DNA of 64,000 nt, taken from the NCBI GenBank assembly GCA_023362775.1, contig JALMGJ010000060.1:1746501-1810500 (forward strand), written 5' to 3'. This document shows, in pieces, positions 49,801 through 63,400 of this stretch; position 1 is the first letter of the stretch; each line of letters begins with the position of its first letter. The notes under the pieces were generated by a model. The model was not told the DNA's origin and did no database searches. It saw nothing but the letters and a program-made list of their open reading frames with translations. A program made the position numbers and the translations under genes. The stretch is from Charina bottae (Eukaryota; Chordata; Lepidosauria; Squamata; Charinaidae).

Positions 49801-50170
49801 TCAAATTGAAAAACGAAGGCCGCCATGAGATTCAGGATTGAATTTAAGGGTTGGAGGTGCTTTCGGATGCTTGATTTGGGACGGCATAATTTTTGCCGCA
49901 AAAATAAAAAAAATCCTGACCGCAGAGTCAGGAAAAATCTCCTGGGAGGGGCCGGACCGAATCCGGTCAAATTGAAAAAAGAAGGCCGTCATGAGATTCG
50001 GGGTTGAATTTAAGGGTTGGAGGTGCTTTCGGATGCTTGATTTGGGACGGCATAATTTTTGCCGCAAAAATAAAAAAATTCCTGACTGCAGAGTCAGGAA
50101 AAATCTCCTGGGAGGGGCCGGACCGAATCCGGTCAAATTGAAAAAAGAAGGCCGCCATGAGATTCGGGGT
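43870..50170. repeat. 47-monomer-offset duplication, copy 2
   Basis: Partner of 36070-42370. The match ends near 50170, where GGAGGTTCTTTCGG marks a monomer not present in copy 1. Confidence 0.8.
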
Positions 50171-53100
50171 TGAATTTAAGGGTTGGAGGTTCTTTCGGAT
50201 GCTTGATTTGGGACAGCATAATTTTTGGCCCAAAAATCAAAAAATTCCTGACCGCGGAGTCAGGAAAAATCTCCCGGGAGGGGCCGGACCGAATCAGGTC
50301 AAATTGAAAAACGAAGGCCGCCATGAGATTCAGGGTTGAATTTAAGGGTTGGAGGCGCTTTCGGATGCTTGATTTGGGACGGCATAATTTTTGGCCCAAA
50401 AATCAAAAAATTCCTGACCGCGGAGTCAGGAAAAATCTCCCAGGAGGGGCCGGACCGAATCAGGTCAAATTGAAAAACGAAGGCTGCCATGAGATTCGGG
50501 GTTGAATTTAACGGTTGGAGGCGCTTTCGGATGCTTAATTTGGGACGGCATAATTTTTGGCCCAAAAATCAAAAAATTCCTGACCGCGGAGTCAGGAAAA
50601 ATCTCCCGGGAGGGGCCGGACCGAATCAGGTCAAATTGAAAAATGAAGGCCGCCATGAGATTCGGGGTTGAATTTAACGGTTGGAGGTGCTTTCGGATGC
50701 TTGATTTGGGACGGCATAATTTTTGGCCCAAAAATCAAAAAATTCCTGACCGCGGAGTCAGGAAAAATCTCCCGGGAGGGGCCGGACCGAATCAGGTCAA
50801 ATTGAAAAACGAAGGCCGCCATGAGATTCGGGGTTGAATTTAACGGTTGGAGGCGCTTTCGGATGCTTGATTTGGGACGGCATAATTTTTGGCCCAAAAA
50901 TCAAAATATTCCTGACCGCGGAGTCAGGAAAAATCTCCCGGGAGGGGCTGGACCGAATCAGGTCAAATTGAAAAACAAAGGCTGCCATGAGATTCGGGGT
51001 TGAATTTAACGGTTGGAGGCGCTTTCGGATGCTTGATTTGGGACGGCATAATTTTTGGCCCAAAAATCAAAAAATTCCTGACCGCGGAGTCAGGAAAAAT
51101 CTCCCGGGAGGGGCCGGACCGAATCCGGTCAAATTGAAAAAAGAAGGCCGCCATGAGATTCGGGGTTGAATTTAAGGGTTGGAGGCGCTTTCGGATGCAT
51201 GATTTGGGACGGCATAATTTTTGGCCCAAAAATCAAAAAATTCCTGACCGCGGAGTCAGGAAAAATCTCCCGGGGTGGGCCGGACCGAATCAGGTCAAAT
51301 TGAAAAACGAAGGCCGCCATGAGATTCAGGATTGAATTTAAGGGTTGGAGGTGCTTTCGGATGCTTGATTTGGGACGGCATAATTTTTGCCGCAAAAATA
51401 AAAAAATTCCTGACCGCAGAGTCAGGAAAAATCTCCTGGGAGGGGCCGGACCGAATCCGGTCAAATTGAAAAAAGAAGGCCGTCATGAGATTCGGGGTTG
51501 AATTTAAGGGTTGGAGGTGCTTTCGGATGCTTGATTTGGGACGGCATAATTTTTGCCGCAAAAATAAAAAAATTCCTGACTGCAGAGTCAGGAAAAATCT
51601 CCTGGGAGGGGCCGGACCGAATCCGGTCAAATTGAAAAAAGAAGGCCGCCATGAGATTCGGGGTTGAATTTAAGGGTTGGAGGTCCTTTCGGATGCTTGA
51701 TTTGGGACGGCATAATTTTTGGCCCAAAAATCAAAAAATTCCTGACCGCAGAGTCAGGAAAAATCTCCTGGGAGGGGCTGGACCAAATCCGGTCAAATTG
51801 AAAAAAGAAGGCCGCCATGAGATTCGGGGTTGAATTTAAGGGTTGGAGGTGCTTTCGGATGCTTGATTTGGGACAGCATAATTTTTGGCCCAAAAATCAA
51901 AACATTCCTGACCGCGGAGTCAGGAAAAATCTCCCGGGAGGGGCCGGACCGAATCAGGTCAAATTGAAAAACGAAGGCCGCCATGAGATTCGGGGTTGAA
52001 TTTAACGGTTGGAGGCGCTTTCGGATGCATGATTTGGGACGGCATAATTTTTGGCCCAAAAATCAAAAAATTCCTGACCGCGGAGTCAGGAAAAATCTCC
52101 CGGGGTGGGCCGGACCGAATCAGGTCAAATTGAAAAACGAAGGCCGCCATGAGATTCAGGATTGAATTTAAGGGTTGGAGGTGCTTTCGGATGCTTGATT
52201 TGGGACGGCATAATTTTTGCCGCAAAAATAAAAAAATTCCTGACCGCAGAGTCAGGAAAAATCTCCTGGGAGGGGCCGGACCGAATCCGGTCAAATTGAA
52301 AAAAGAAGGCCGTCATGAGATTCGGGGTTGAATTTAAGGGTTGGAGGTGCTTTCGGATGCTTGATTTGGGACGGCATAATTTTTGCCGCAAAAATAAAAA
52401 AATTCCTGACTGCAGAGTCAGGAAAAATCTCCTGGGAGGGGCCGGACCGAATCCGGTCAAATTGAAAAAAGAAGGCCGCCATGAGATTCGGGGTTGAATT
52501 TAAGGGTTGGAGGTGCTTTCGGATGCTTGATTTGGGACGGCATAATTTTTGGCCCAAAAATCAAAAAATTCCTGACCGCGGAGTCAGGAAAAATCTCCCG
52601 GGAGGGGCCGGACCGAATCAGGTCAAATTGAAAAACGAAGGCCGCCATGAGATTCAGGATTGAATTTAAGGGTTGGAGGTGCTTTCGGATGCTTGATTTG
52701 GGACGGCATAATTTTTGCCGCAAAAATAAAAAAATTCCTGACCGCAGAGTCAGGAAAAATCTCCTGGGAGGGGCCGGACCGAATCCGGTCAAATTGAAAA
52801 AAGAAGGCCGTCATGAGATTCGGGGTTGAATTTAAGGGTTGGAGGTGCTTTCGGATGCTTGATTTGGGACGGCATAATTTTTGCCGCAAAAATAAAAAAA
52901 TTCCTGACTGCAGAGTCAGGAAAAATCTCCTGGGAGGGGCCGGACCGAATCCGGTCAAATTGAAAAAAGAAGGCCGCCATGAGATTCGGGGTTGAATTTA
53001 AGGGTTGGAGGTTCTTTCGGATGCTTGATTTGGGACGGCATAATTTTTGGCCCAAAAATCAAAAAATTCCTGACCGCGGAGTCAGGAAAAATCTCCCGGG

Positions 53101-54100
53101 AGGGGCCGGACCGAATCAGGTCAAATTGAAAAACGAAGGCCGCCATGAGATTCAGGGTTGAATTTAAGGGTTGGAGGCGCTTTCGGATGCTTGATTTGGG
53201 ACGGCATAATTTTTGGCCCAAAAATCAAAAAATTCCTGACCGCGGAGTCAGGAAAAATCTCCCGGGAGGGGCCGGACCGAATCAGGTCAAATTGAAAAAC
53301 GAAGGATGCCATGAGATTCGGGGTTGAATTTAACGGTTGGAGGTGCTTTCGGATGCTTGATTTGGGACGGCATAATTTTTGGCCCAAAAATCAAAATATT
53401 CCTGACCGCGGAGTCAGGAAAAATCTCCCGGGAGGGGCTGGACCGAATCAGGTCAAATTGAAAAACGAAGGCCGCCATGAGATTCGGGGTTGAATTTAAC
53501 GGTTGGAGGCGCTTTCGGATGCTTAATTTGGGACGGCATAATTTTTGGCCCAAAAATCAAAAAATTCCTGACCGCGGAGTCAGGAAAAATCTCCCGGGAG
53601 GGGCCAGACCGAATCAGGTCAAATTGAAAAACGAAGGCCGCCATGAGATTCGAGGTTGAATTTAACGGTTGGAGGTGCTTTCGGATGCTTGATTTGGGAC
53701 GGCATAATTTTTGGCCCAAAAATCAAAAAATTCCTGACCGCGGAGTCAGGAAAAATCTCCCGGGAGGGGCCGGACCGAATCAGGTCAAATTGAAAAACGA
53801 AGGCCGCCATGAGATTCGGGGTTGAATTTAACGGTTGGAGGCGCTTTCGGATGCTTGATTTGGGACGGCATAATTTTTGGCCCAAAAATCAAAATATTCC
53901 TGACCGCGGAGTCAGGAAAAATCTCCCGGGAGGGGCTGGACCGAATCAGGTCAAATTGAAAAACGAAGGCTGCCATGAGATTCGGGGTTGAATTTAACGG
54001 TTGGAGGCGCTTTCGGATGCTTAATTTGGGACGGCATAATTTTTGGCCCAAAAATCAAAAAATTCCTGACCGCGGAGTCAGGAAAAATCTCCCGGGAGGG
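48480..54100. repeat. Duplicated block with stepwise 16-, 17- and 18-monomer offsets
   Basis: 48473-48970 matches 51129-51626 at 2656 bp (16 x 166). 48971-50300 matches 51793-53120 at 2822 bp (17 x 166). 50631-50960 matches 53619-53950 at 2988 bp (18 x 166). The downstream copy therefore gained one monomer twice; one of them is the monomer at about 51.65-51.81 kb with GGAGGTCCTTTCGG. Confidence 0.75.
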
Positions 54101-54609
54101 GCCGGACCGAATCCGGTCAAATTGAAAAACGAAGGCCGCCATGAGATTCGGGGTTGAATTTAAGGGTTGGAGGCACTTTCGGATGCTTGATTTGGGACGG
54201 CATAATTTTTGGCCCAAAAATTAAAAAATTCCTGACCGCGGAGTCAGGAAAAATCTCCTGGGAGGGGCCGGACCGAATCTGGTCAAATTGAAAAAAGAAG
54301 GCCGCCATGAGATTCGGGGTTGAATTTAAGGGTTGGAGGTGCTTTCGGATGCTTGATTTGGGACGGCATAATTTTTGGCCCAAAAATCAAAAAATTCCTG
54401 ACCGCGGAGTCAGGAAAAATCTCCCGGGAGTGGCCGGACCGAATCAGGTCAAATTGAAAAACGAAGGCCGCCATGAGATTCGGGGTTGAATTTAACAGTT
54501 GGAGGCCTTTCGGATGCATGATTTGGGACGGCATAATTTTTGGCCCAAAAATCAAATAATTCCTGACCGCGGAGTCAGGAAAAATCTCCCGGGAGGGGCC
54601 GGACCGAAT

Positions 54610-57600
54610 CCGGTCAAATTGAAAAAAGAAGGCCGCCATGAGATTTGGGGTTGAATTTAAGGGTTGGAGGTGCTTTCGGATGCTTGATTTGGGACGGCAT
54701 AATTTTTGGCCCAAAAATCAAAAAATTCCTGACCGCGGAGTCAGGAAAAATCTCCCGGGAGGGGCCGGACCGAATCCGGTCAAATTGAAAAAAGAAGGCC
54801 GCCATGAGATTCGGGGTTGAATTTAAGGGTTGGAGGCGCTTTCGGATGCTTGATTTGGGACGGCATAATTTTTGGCCCAAAAATCAAAAAATTCCTGACC
54901 GCGGAGTCAGGAAAAATCTCCCGGGAGGGGCCGGACCGAATCTGGTCAAATTGAAAAAAGAAGGCCGCCATGAGATTTGGGGTTGAATTTAAGGGTTGGA
55001 GGTGCTTTCGGATGCTTGATTTGGGACGGCATAATTTTTGGCCCAAAAATCAAAAAATTCCTGACCGCGGAGTCAGGAAAAATCTCCCAGGAGGGGCCGG
55101 ACAGAATCAGGTCAAATTGAAAAACGACGGCCGCCATGAGATTCGGGGTTGAATTTAAGGGTTGGAGGTGCTTTCGGATGCTTTATTTGGGACGGCATAA
55201 TTTTTGGCCCAAAATTCAAAAAATTCCTGACCGCGGAGTCAGGAAAAATCTCCTAGGAGGGGCCTGACCGAATCAGGTCAAATTGAAAAACGAAGGCCGC
55301 CATGAGATTCGGGGTTGAATTTAAGGGTTGGAGGCACTTTCGGATGCTTAATTTGGGACGGCATAATTTTCGGCCCAAAAATCAAAAAATTCCTGACCGC
55401 GGAGTCAGGAAAAATCTCCCGGGAGGGGCCGGACCGAATCAGGTCAAATTGAAAAACGAAGGCCGCCATGAGATTCGGGGTTGAATTTAAGGGTTGGAGG
55501 CGCTTCCGAATGCTTGATTTGGGACGGCATAATTTTTGGCCCAAAAATCAAAAAATTCTTGACCGCGGAGTCAGGAAAAATCTCCCAGGAGGGGCCGGAC
55601 CGAATCAGGTCAAATTGAAAAACGAAGGCCGCCATGAGATTCCGGGTTGAATTTAAGGGTTGGAGGCGCTTTCGGATGCTTGATTTGGGACGGCATAATT
55701 TTTGGCCCAAAAATCAAAAAATTCCTGACCGCGGAGTCAGGAAAAATCTCCCGGGAGTGGCCGGACCGAATCAGGTCAAATTGAAAAACGAAGGCCGCCA
55801 TGAGATTCGGGGTTGAATTTAACGGTTGGAGGCCTTTCGGATGCATGATTTGGGACGGCATAATTTTTGGCCCAAAAATCAAATAATTCCTGACCGCGGA
55901 GTCAGGAAAAATCTCCCGGGAGGGGCCAGACCGAATCAGGTCAAATTGAAAAACGAAGGCCGCCATGAGATTCGGGGTTGAATTTAAGGTATGGAGGCGC
56001 TTTCGGATGCTTGATTTGGGACGGCATAATTTTTGGCCCAAAAATCAAAAAATTCCTGACCGCGGAGTCAGGAAAAATCTCCCGGGAGTGGCCGGACCGA
56101 ATCAGGTCAAATTGAAAAACGAAGGCCGCCATGAGATTCGGGGTTGAATTTAAGGTTTGGAGGCGCTTTCAGATGCTTGATTTGGGACGGCATAATTTTT
56201 GCCGCAAAAATAAAAAAATTCCTGACCGCGGAGTCAGGAAAAATCTCCCGGGAGGGGCCGGACCGAATCTGGTCAAATTGAAAAACGAAGGCCGCCATGA
56301 GATTCGGGGTTGAATTTAACGGTTGGAGCCGCTTTCGGATGCTTGATTTGGGACGGCATAATTTTTGGCCCAAAAATCAAAAAATTCCTGACCGCGGAGT
56401 CAGGAAAAATCTCCCGGGAGGGGCCGGACCGAATCAGGTCAAATTGAAAAACGAAGGCCGCCATGAGATTCGGGGTTGAATTTAAGGGTTGGAGGCGCTT
56501 TCGGATGCTTGATTTGGGACGGCATAATTTTTGGCCCAAAAATTAAAAAATTCCTGACCGCGGAGTCAGGAAAAATCTCCTGGGAGGGGCCGGACCGAAT
56601 CCGGTCAAATTGAAAAACGAAGGCCGCCATGAGATTCGGGGTTGAATTTAAGGGTTGGAGGCACTTTCGGATGCTTGATTTGGGACGGCATAATTTTTGG
56701 CCCAAAAATTAAAAAATTCCTGACCGCGGAGTCAGGAAAAATCTCCCGGGAGGGGCCGGACCGAATCCGGTCAAATTGAAAAAAGAAGGCCGCCATGAGA
56801 TTCGGGGTTGAATTTAAGGGTTGGAGGTGCTTTCGGATGCTTGATTTGGGACGGCATAATTTTTGGCCCAAAAATCAAAAAATTCCTGACCGCGGAGTCA
56901 GGAAAAATCTCCCGGGAGGGGCCGGACCGAATCAGGTCAAATTGAAAAACGAAGGCCGCCATGAGATTCGGGGTTGAATTTAAGGGTTGGAGGCGCTTTC
57001 GGATGCTTGATTTGGGACGGCATAATTTTTGGCCCAAAAATCAAAAAATTCCTGACCGCGGAGTCAGGAAAAATCTCCCGGGAGGGGCCGGACCGAATCC
57101 GGTCAAATTGAAAAAAGAAGGCCGCCATGAGATTTGGGGTTGAATTTAAGGGTTGGAGGTGCTTTCGGATGCTTGATTTGGGACGGCATAATTTTTGGCC
57201 CAAAAATCAAAAAATTCCTGACCGCGGAGTCAGGAAAAATCTCCCGGGAGGGGCCGGACCGAATCCGGTCAAATTGAAAAAAGAAGGCCGCCATGAGATT
57301 CGGGGTTGAATTTAAGGGTTGGAGGCGCTTTCGGATGCTTGATTTGGGACGGCATAATTTTTGGCCCAAAAATCAAAAAATTCCTGACCGCGGAGTCAGG
57401 AAAAATCTCCCGGGAGGGGCCGGACCGAATCTGGTCAAATTGAAAAAAGAAGGCCGCCATGAGATTTGGGGTTGAATTTAAGGGTTGGAGGTGCTTTCGG
57501 ATGCTTGATTTGGGACGGCATAATTTTTGGCCCAAAAATCAAAAAATTCCTGACTGCGGAGTCAGGAAAAATCTCCCAGGAGGGGCCGGACAGAATCAGG

Positions 57601-57930
57601 TCAAATTGAAAAACGACGGCCGCCATGAGATTCGGGGTTGAATTTAAGGGTTGGAGGTGCTTTCGGATGCTTTATTTGGGACGGCATAATTTTTGGCCCA
57701 AAATTCAAAAAATTCCTGACCGCGGAGTCAGGAAAAATCTCCTAGGAGGGGCCTGACCGAATCAGGTCAAATTGAAAAACGAAGGCCGCCATGAGATTCG
57801 GGGTTGAATTTAAGGGTTGGAGGCACTTTCGGATGCTTAATTTGGGACGGCATAATTTTCGGCCCAAAAATCAAAAAATTCCTGACCGCGGAGTCAGGAA
57901 AAATCTCCCGGGAGGGGCCGGACCGAATCA
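54610..57930. repeat. 15-monomer-offset duplication
   Basis: 54610-55440 recurs at about 57100-57930, offset 2489 bp. Shared markers: GGACAGAATCAGG with AAACGACGGCC, GATGCTTTATTT, and CTCCTAGGAGGGGCCTGACC. Confidence 0.7.
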
Positions 57931-60429
57931 GGTCAAATTGAAAAACGAAGGCTGACATGAGATTCGGGGTTGAATTTAAGGGTTGGAGGCGCTTCCGAAT
58001 GCTTGATTTGGGACGGCATAATTTTTGGCCCAAAAATCAAAAAATTCTTGACCGCGGAGTCAGGAAATATCTCCCAGGAGGGGCCGGACCGAATCAGGTC
58101 AAATTGAAAAACGAAGGCCGCCATGAGATTCGGGGTTGAATTTAAGGGTTGGAGGTGCTTTCGGATGCTTGATTTGGGACGGCATAATTTTTGGCCCAAA
58201 AATAAAAAAATTCCTGACCGCGGAGTCAGGAAAAATCTCCCGGGAGGGGCCGGACCGAATCAGGTCAAATTGAAAAACGAAGGCCGCCATGAGATTCGGG
58301 GTTGAATTTAACGGTTGGAGGCGCTTTCGGATGCATGATTTGGGACGGCATAATTTTTGGCCCAAAATTCAAAAAATTCCTGACCGCGGAGTCAGGAAAA
58401 ATCTCCTAGGAGGGGCCGGACCGAATCTGGTCAAATTGAAAAACGAAGGCCGCCATGAGATTCGGGGTTGAATTTAACGGTTGGAGGCGCTTTCGAATGC
58501 TTTATTTGGGACGGCATAATTTTTGGCCCACAATTCAAAAATTCCTGACCGCGGAGTCAGGAAAAATCTCCTAGGAGGGGCCGGACCGAATCAGGTCAAA
58601 TTGAAAAACGAAGGCCGCCATGAGATTCGGGGTTGAATTTAAGGGTTGGAGGTGCTTTCGGATGCTTGATTTGGGACGGCATAATTTTTGGCCCAAAAAT
58701 CAAAAAATTCCTGACCGCGGAGTCAGGAAAAATCTCCCAGTAGGGGCCGGACCGAATCAGGTCAAATTGAAAAACGAAGGCCGCCATGAGATTCGGGGTT
58801 GAATTTAACGGTTGGAGGCGCTTTCGGATGCTTGATTTGGGACGGCATAATTTTTGCCGCAAAAATAAAAAAATTCCTGACCGCAGAGTCAGGAAAAATC
58901 TCCTGGGAGGGGCCGGACCGAATCCGGTCAAATTGAAAAACGAAGGCCGCCATGAGATTCAGGATTGAATTTAAGGGTTGGAGGCACTTTCGGATGCTTG
59001 ATTTGGGACGGCATACTTTTTGGCCCAAAAATCAAAAAATTCCTGACCGCGGAGTCAGGAAAAATCTCCCGGGGTGGGCCGGACCGAATCAAGTCAAATT
59101 GAAAAACGAAGGCCGCCATGAGATTCGGGGTTGAATTTAAGGGTTGGAGGCGCTTTCGGATGCTTGATTTGGGACGGCATAATTTTTGGCCCAAAAATCA
59201 AAAAATTCCTGACCGCGGAGTCAGGAAAAATCTCCCAGGAGGGGCCGGACCGAATCAGGTCAAATTGAAAAACGAAGGACGCCATGAGATTCGGGGTTGA
59301 ATTTAACGGTTGGAGGCGCTTTTGGATGCTTGATTTGGGACGGCATAATTTTTGGCCCAAAAATCAAAAAATTCCTGACCGTGGAGTCAGGAAAAATCTC
59401 CCGGGGTGGGCCGGACCGAATCAGGTCGAATTGAAAAACGAAGGCCGCCATGAGATTCAGGATTGAATTTAAGGGTTGGAGGCACTTTCGGATGCTTGAT
59501 TTGGGACGGCATAATTTTTGCCGCAAAAATAAAAAAATTCCTGACCACAGAGTCAGGAAAAATCTCCTGGGAGGGGCCGGACCGAATCCGGTCAAATTGA
59601 AAAACGAAGGCCGCCATGAGATTCAGGATTGAATTTAAGGGTTGGAGGCACTTTCAGATGCTTGATTTGGGACGGCATATTTTTTGCCGCAAAAATAAAA
59701 AAATTCCTGACCGCAGAGTCAGGAAAAATCTCCTGGGAGGGGCCGGACCGAATCCGGTCAAATTGAAAAATGAAGGCCGCCATGAGATTCGGGGTTGAAT
59801 TTAAGGGTTGGAGGCGCTTTCGGATGCTTTATTTGGGACGGCATAATTTTTGGCCCAAAATTCAAAAAATTCCTGACCGCGGAGTCAGGAAAAATCTCCC
59901 GGGAGGGGCCGGACCGAATCAGGTCAAATTGAAAAACGAAGGCCGCCATGAGATTCGGGGTTGAATTTAAGCGTTGGAGGTGCTTTCGGATGCTTGATTT
60001 GGGACGGCATAATTTTTGGCCCAAAAATCAAAAAATTCCTGACCGCGGAGTCAGTAAAAATCTACCAGGAGGGGCCGGACCGAATCAGGTCAAATTGAAA
60101 AACGAAGGCCGCCATGAGATTCGGGGTTGAATTTAAGGGTTGGAGGTGCTTTCGGATGCTTGATTTGGGACGGCATAATTTTTGGCCCAAAAATCAAAAA
60201 ATTCCTGACCGCGGAGTCAGGAAAAATCTCCCAGGAGGGGCCGGACCGAATTAGGTCAAATTGAAAAACGAAGGCCGCCATGAGATTCAGGGTTGAATTT
60301 AAGGGTTGGAGGCGCTTTCGGATGCTTGATTTGGGACGGCATAATTTTTGCCGCAAAAATAAAAAAATTCCTGACCGCAGAGTCAGGAAAAATCTCCTGG
60401 GAGGGGCCGGACCGAATCCGGTCAAATTG

Positions 60430-63400
60430 AAAAACGAAGGCCGCCATGAGATTCGGGGTTGAATTTAAGGGTTGGAGGCGCTTTCGGATGCTTGATTTGG
60501 GACGGCATAATTTTTGGCCCAAAAATCAAAAAATTCCTGACCGCGGAGTCAGGAAAAATCTCCCGGGAGTGGCCGGACCGAATCAGGTCAAATTGAAAAA
60601 CGAAGGCCGCCATGAGATTCGGGGTTGAATTTAAGGGTTGGAGGCGCTTTCGGATCCTTGATTTGGGACGGCATAATTTTTGCCGCAAAAATAAAAAAAT
60701 TCCTGACCGCGGAGTCAGGAAAAATCTCCCGGGAGGGGCCGGACCGAATCTGGTCAAATTGAAAAACGAAGGCCGCCATGAGATTTGGGGTTGAATTTAA
60801 CGGTTGGAGGCGCTTTCGGATGCTTGATTTGGGACGGCATAATTTTTGGCCCAAAAATCAAAACATTCCTGACCGCGGAGTCAGGAAAAATCTCCCGGGA
60901 GGGGCTGGACCGAATCAGGTCAAATTGAAAAACGAAGGCCGCCATGAGATTCGGGGTTGAATTTAAGGGTTGGAGGTGCTTTCGGATGCTTGATTTGGGA
61001 CGGCATAATTTTTGGCCCAAAAATCAAAAAATTCCTGACCGCGGAGTCAGGAAAAATCTCCCGGGAGGGGCCGGACCGAATCCGGTCAAATTGAAAAAAG
61101 AAGGCTGCCATGAGATTCGGGGTTGAATTTAACGGTTGGAGGCGCTTTCGGATGCTTGATTTGGGACGGCATAATTTTCGGCCCAAAAATAAAAAATTCC
61201 TGACCGCGGAGTCAGGAAAAATCTCCCAGGAGGGGCCGGACCGAATCAGGTCAAATTGAAAAACGAAGGCCGCCATGAGATTCGGGGTTGAATTTAACGG
61301 TTGGAGGCGCTTTCGGATGCATGATTTGGGACGGCATAATTTTTGGCCCAAAAATCAAAAAATTCCTGACCGCGGAGTCCGGAAAAATCTCCCGGGAGGG
61401 GCCACACCGAATCAGGTCAAATTGAAAAAAGAAGGCCGCCATGAGATTTGGGGTTGAATTTAAGGTATGGAGGCGCTTTCGGATGCTTGATTTGGGACGG
61501 CATAATTTTTGGCCCCAAAATCAAAAAATTCCTGACCGCGGAGTCAGGAAAAATCTCCCGGGAGTGGCCGGACCGAATCAGGTCAAATTGAAAAACGAAG
61601 GCCGCCATGAGATTCGGGGTTGAATTTAAGGTTTGGAGGCGCTTTCGGATGCTTGATTTGGGACGGCATAATTTTTGCCGCAAAAATAAAAAAATTCCTG
61701 ACCGCGGAGTCAGGAAAAATCTCCCGGGAGGGGCCGGACCGAATCTGGTCAAATTGAAAAACGAAGGCCGCCATGAGATTCGGGGTTGAATTTAACGGTT
61801 GGAGGCGCTTTCGGATGCTTGATTTGGGACGGCATAATTTTCGGCCCAAAAATAAAAAATTCCTGACCGCGGAGTCAGGAAAAATCTCCCAGGAGGGGCC
61901 GGACCGAATCAGGTAAAATTGAAAAATGAAGGCCGCCATGAGATTCGGGGTTGAATTTAACGGTTGGAGGCGCTTTCGGATGCATGATTTGGGACGGCAT
62001 AATTTTTGGCCCAAAAATCAAAAAATTCCTGACCGCGGAGTCATGAAAAATCTCCCGGGGTGGGCCGGACTGAATCAGGTCAAATTGAAAAACGAAGGCC
62101 GCCATGAGATTCGGGGTTGAATTTAAGGGTTGGAGGCGCTTTCGGATGCTTGATTTGGGACGGCATAATTTTTGGCCCAAAAATCAAAAAATTCCTGAAC
62201 GCGGAGTCAGGAAAAATCTCCCGGGAGGGGCCGGACCGAATCAGGTGAAATTGAAAAACGAAGGCCGCCATGAGATTCGGGGTTGAATTTAAGGGTTGGA
62301 GGCGCTTTCGGATGCTTGATTTGGGACGGCATAATTTTTGACGCAAAAATAAAAAAATTCCTGACCGCAGAGTCAGGAAAAATCTCCCGGGAGGGGCAGG
62401 ACCGAATCCGGTCAAAATGAAAAAAGAAGGCCGCCATGAGATTCGGGATTGAATTTAAGGGTTGGAGGTGCTTTCGGATGCTTGATTTGGGACGGCATAA
62501 TTTTTGGCCCAAAAATCAAAAAATTCCTGACCGTGGAGTCAGGAAAAATCTCCCATGAGGGGCTGGACCGAATCCGGTCATATTGAAAAAAGAAGGCCGC
62601 CATGAGATTTGGGGTTGAATTTAACGGTTGGAGGCACTTTCAGATGCTTGATTTGGGACGGCATAATTTTTGGCCCAAAAATCAAAAAATTCCTGACCGC
62701 GGAGTCAGGAAAAATCTCCTGGGAGGGGCCGGACCGAATCAGGTCAAATTGAAAAACAAAGGCCGCCATGAGATTCGGGGTTGAATTTAAGGGTTGGAGG
62801 CGCTTTCGGATGCTTGATTTGGGACGGCATAATTTTTGGCCCAAAAATCAAAAAATTCCTGACCGCGGAGTCAGGAAAAATCTCCCGGGAGGGGCCGGAC
62901 CGAATCAGGTCAAATTGAAAAACGAAGGCGGCCATGATATTCGGGGTTGAATTTAAGGGTTGGAGGCGCTTTCGGATGCTTGATTTGGGACGGCATAATT
63001 TTTGGCCCAAAAATCAAAAAATTCCTGACCGCGGAGTCAGGAAAAATCTCCCGGGAGTGGCCGGACCGAATCAGGTCAAATTGAAAAACGAAGGCCGCCA
63101 TGAGATTCGGGGTTGAATTTAAGGGTTGGAGGCGCTTTCGGATGCTTGATTTGGGACGGCATAATTTTTGCCGCAAAAATAAAAAAATTCCTGACCGCGG
63201 AGTCAGGAAAAATCTCCCGGGAGGGGCCGGACCGAATCTGGTCAAATTGAAAAACGAAGGCCGCCATGAGATTCGGGGTTGAATTTAACGGTTGGAGGCG
63301 CTTTCGGATGCTTGATTTGGGACGGCATAATTTTTGGCCCAAAAATCAAAACATTCCTGACCGCGGAGTCAGGAAAAATCTCCCGGGAGGGGCTGGACCG

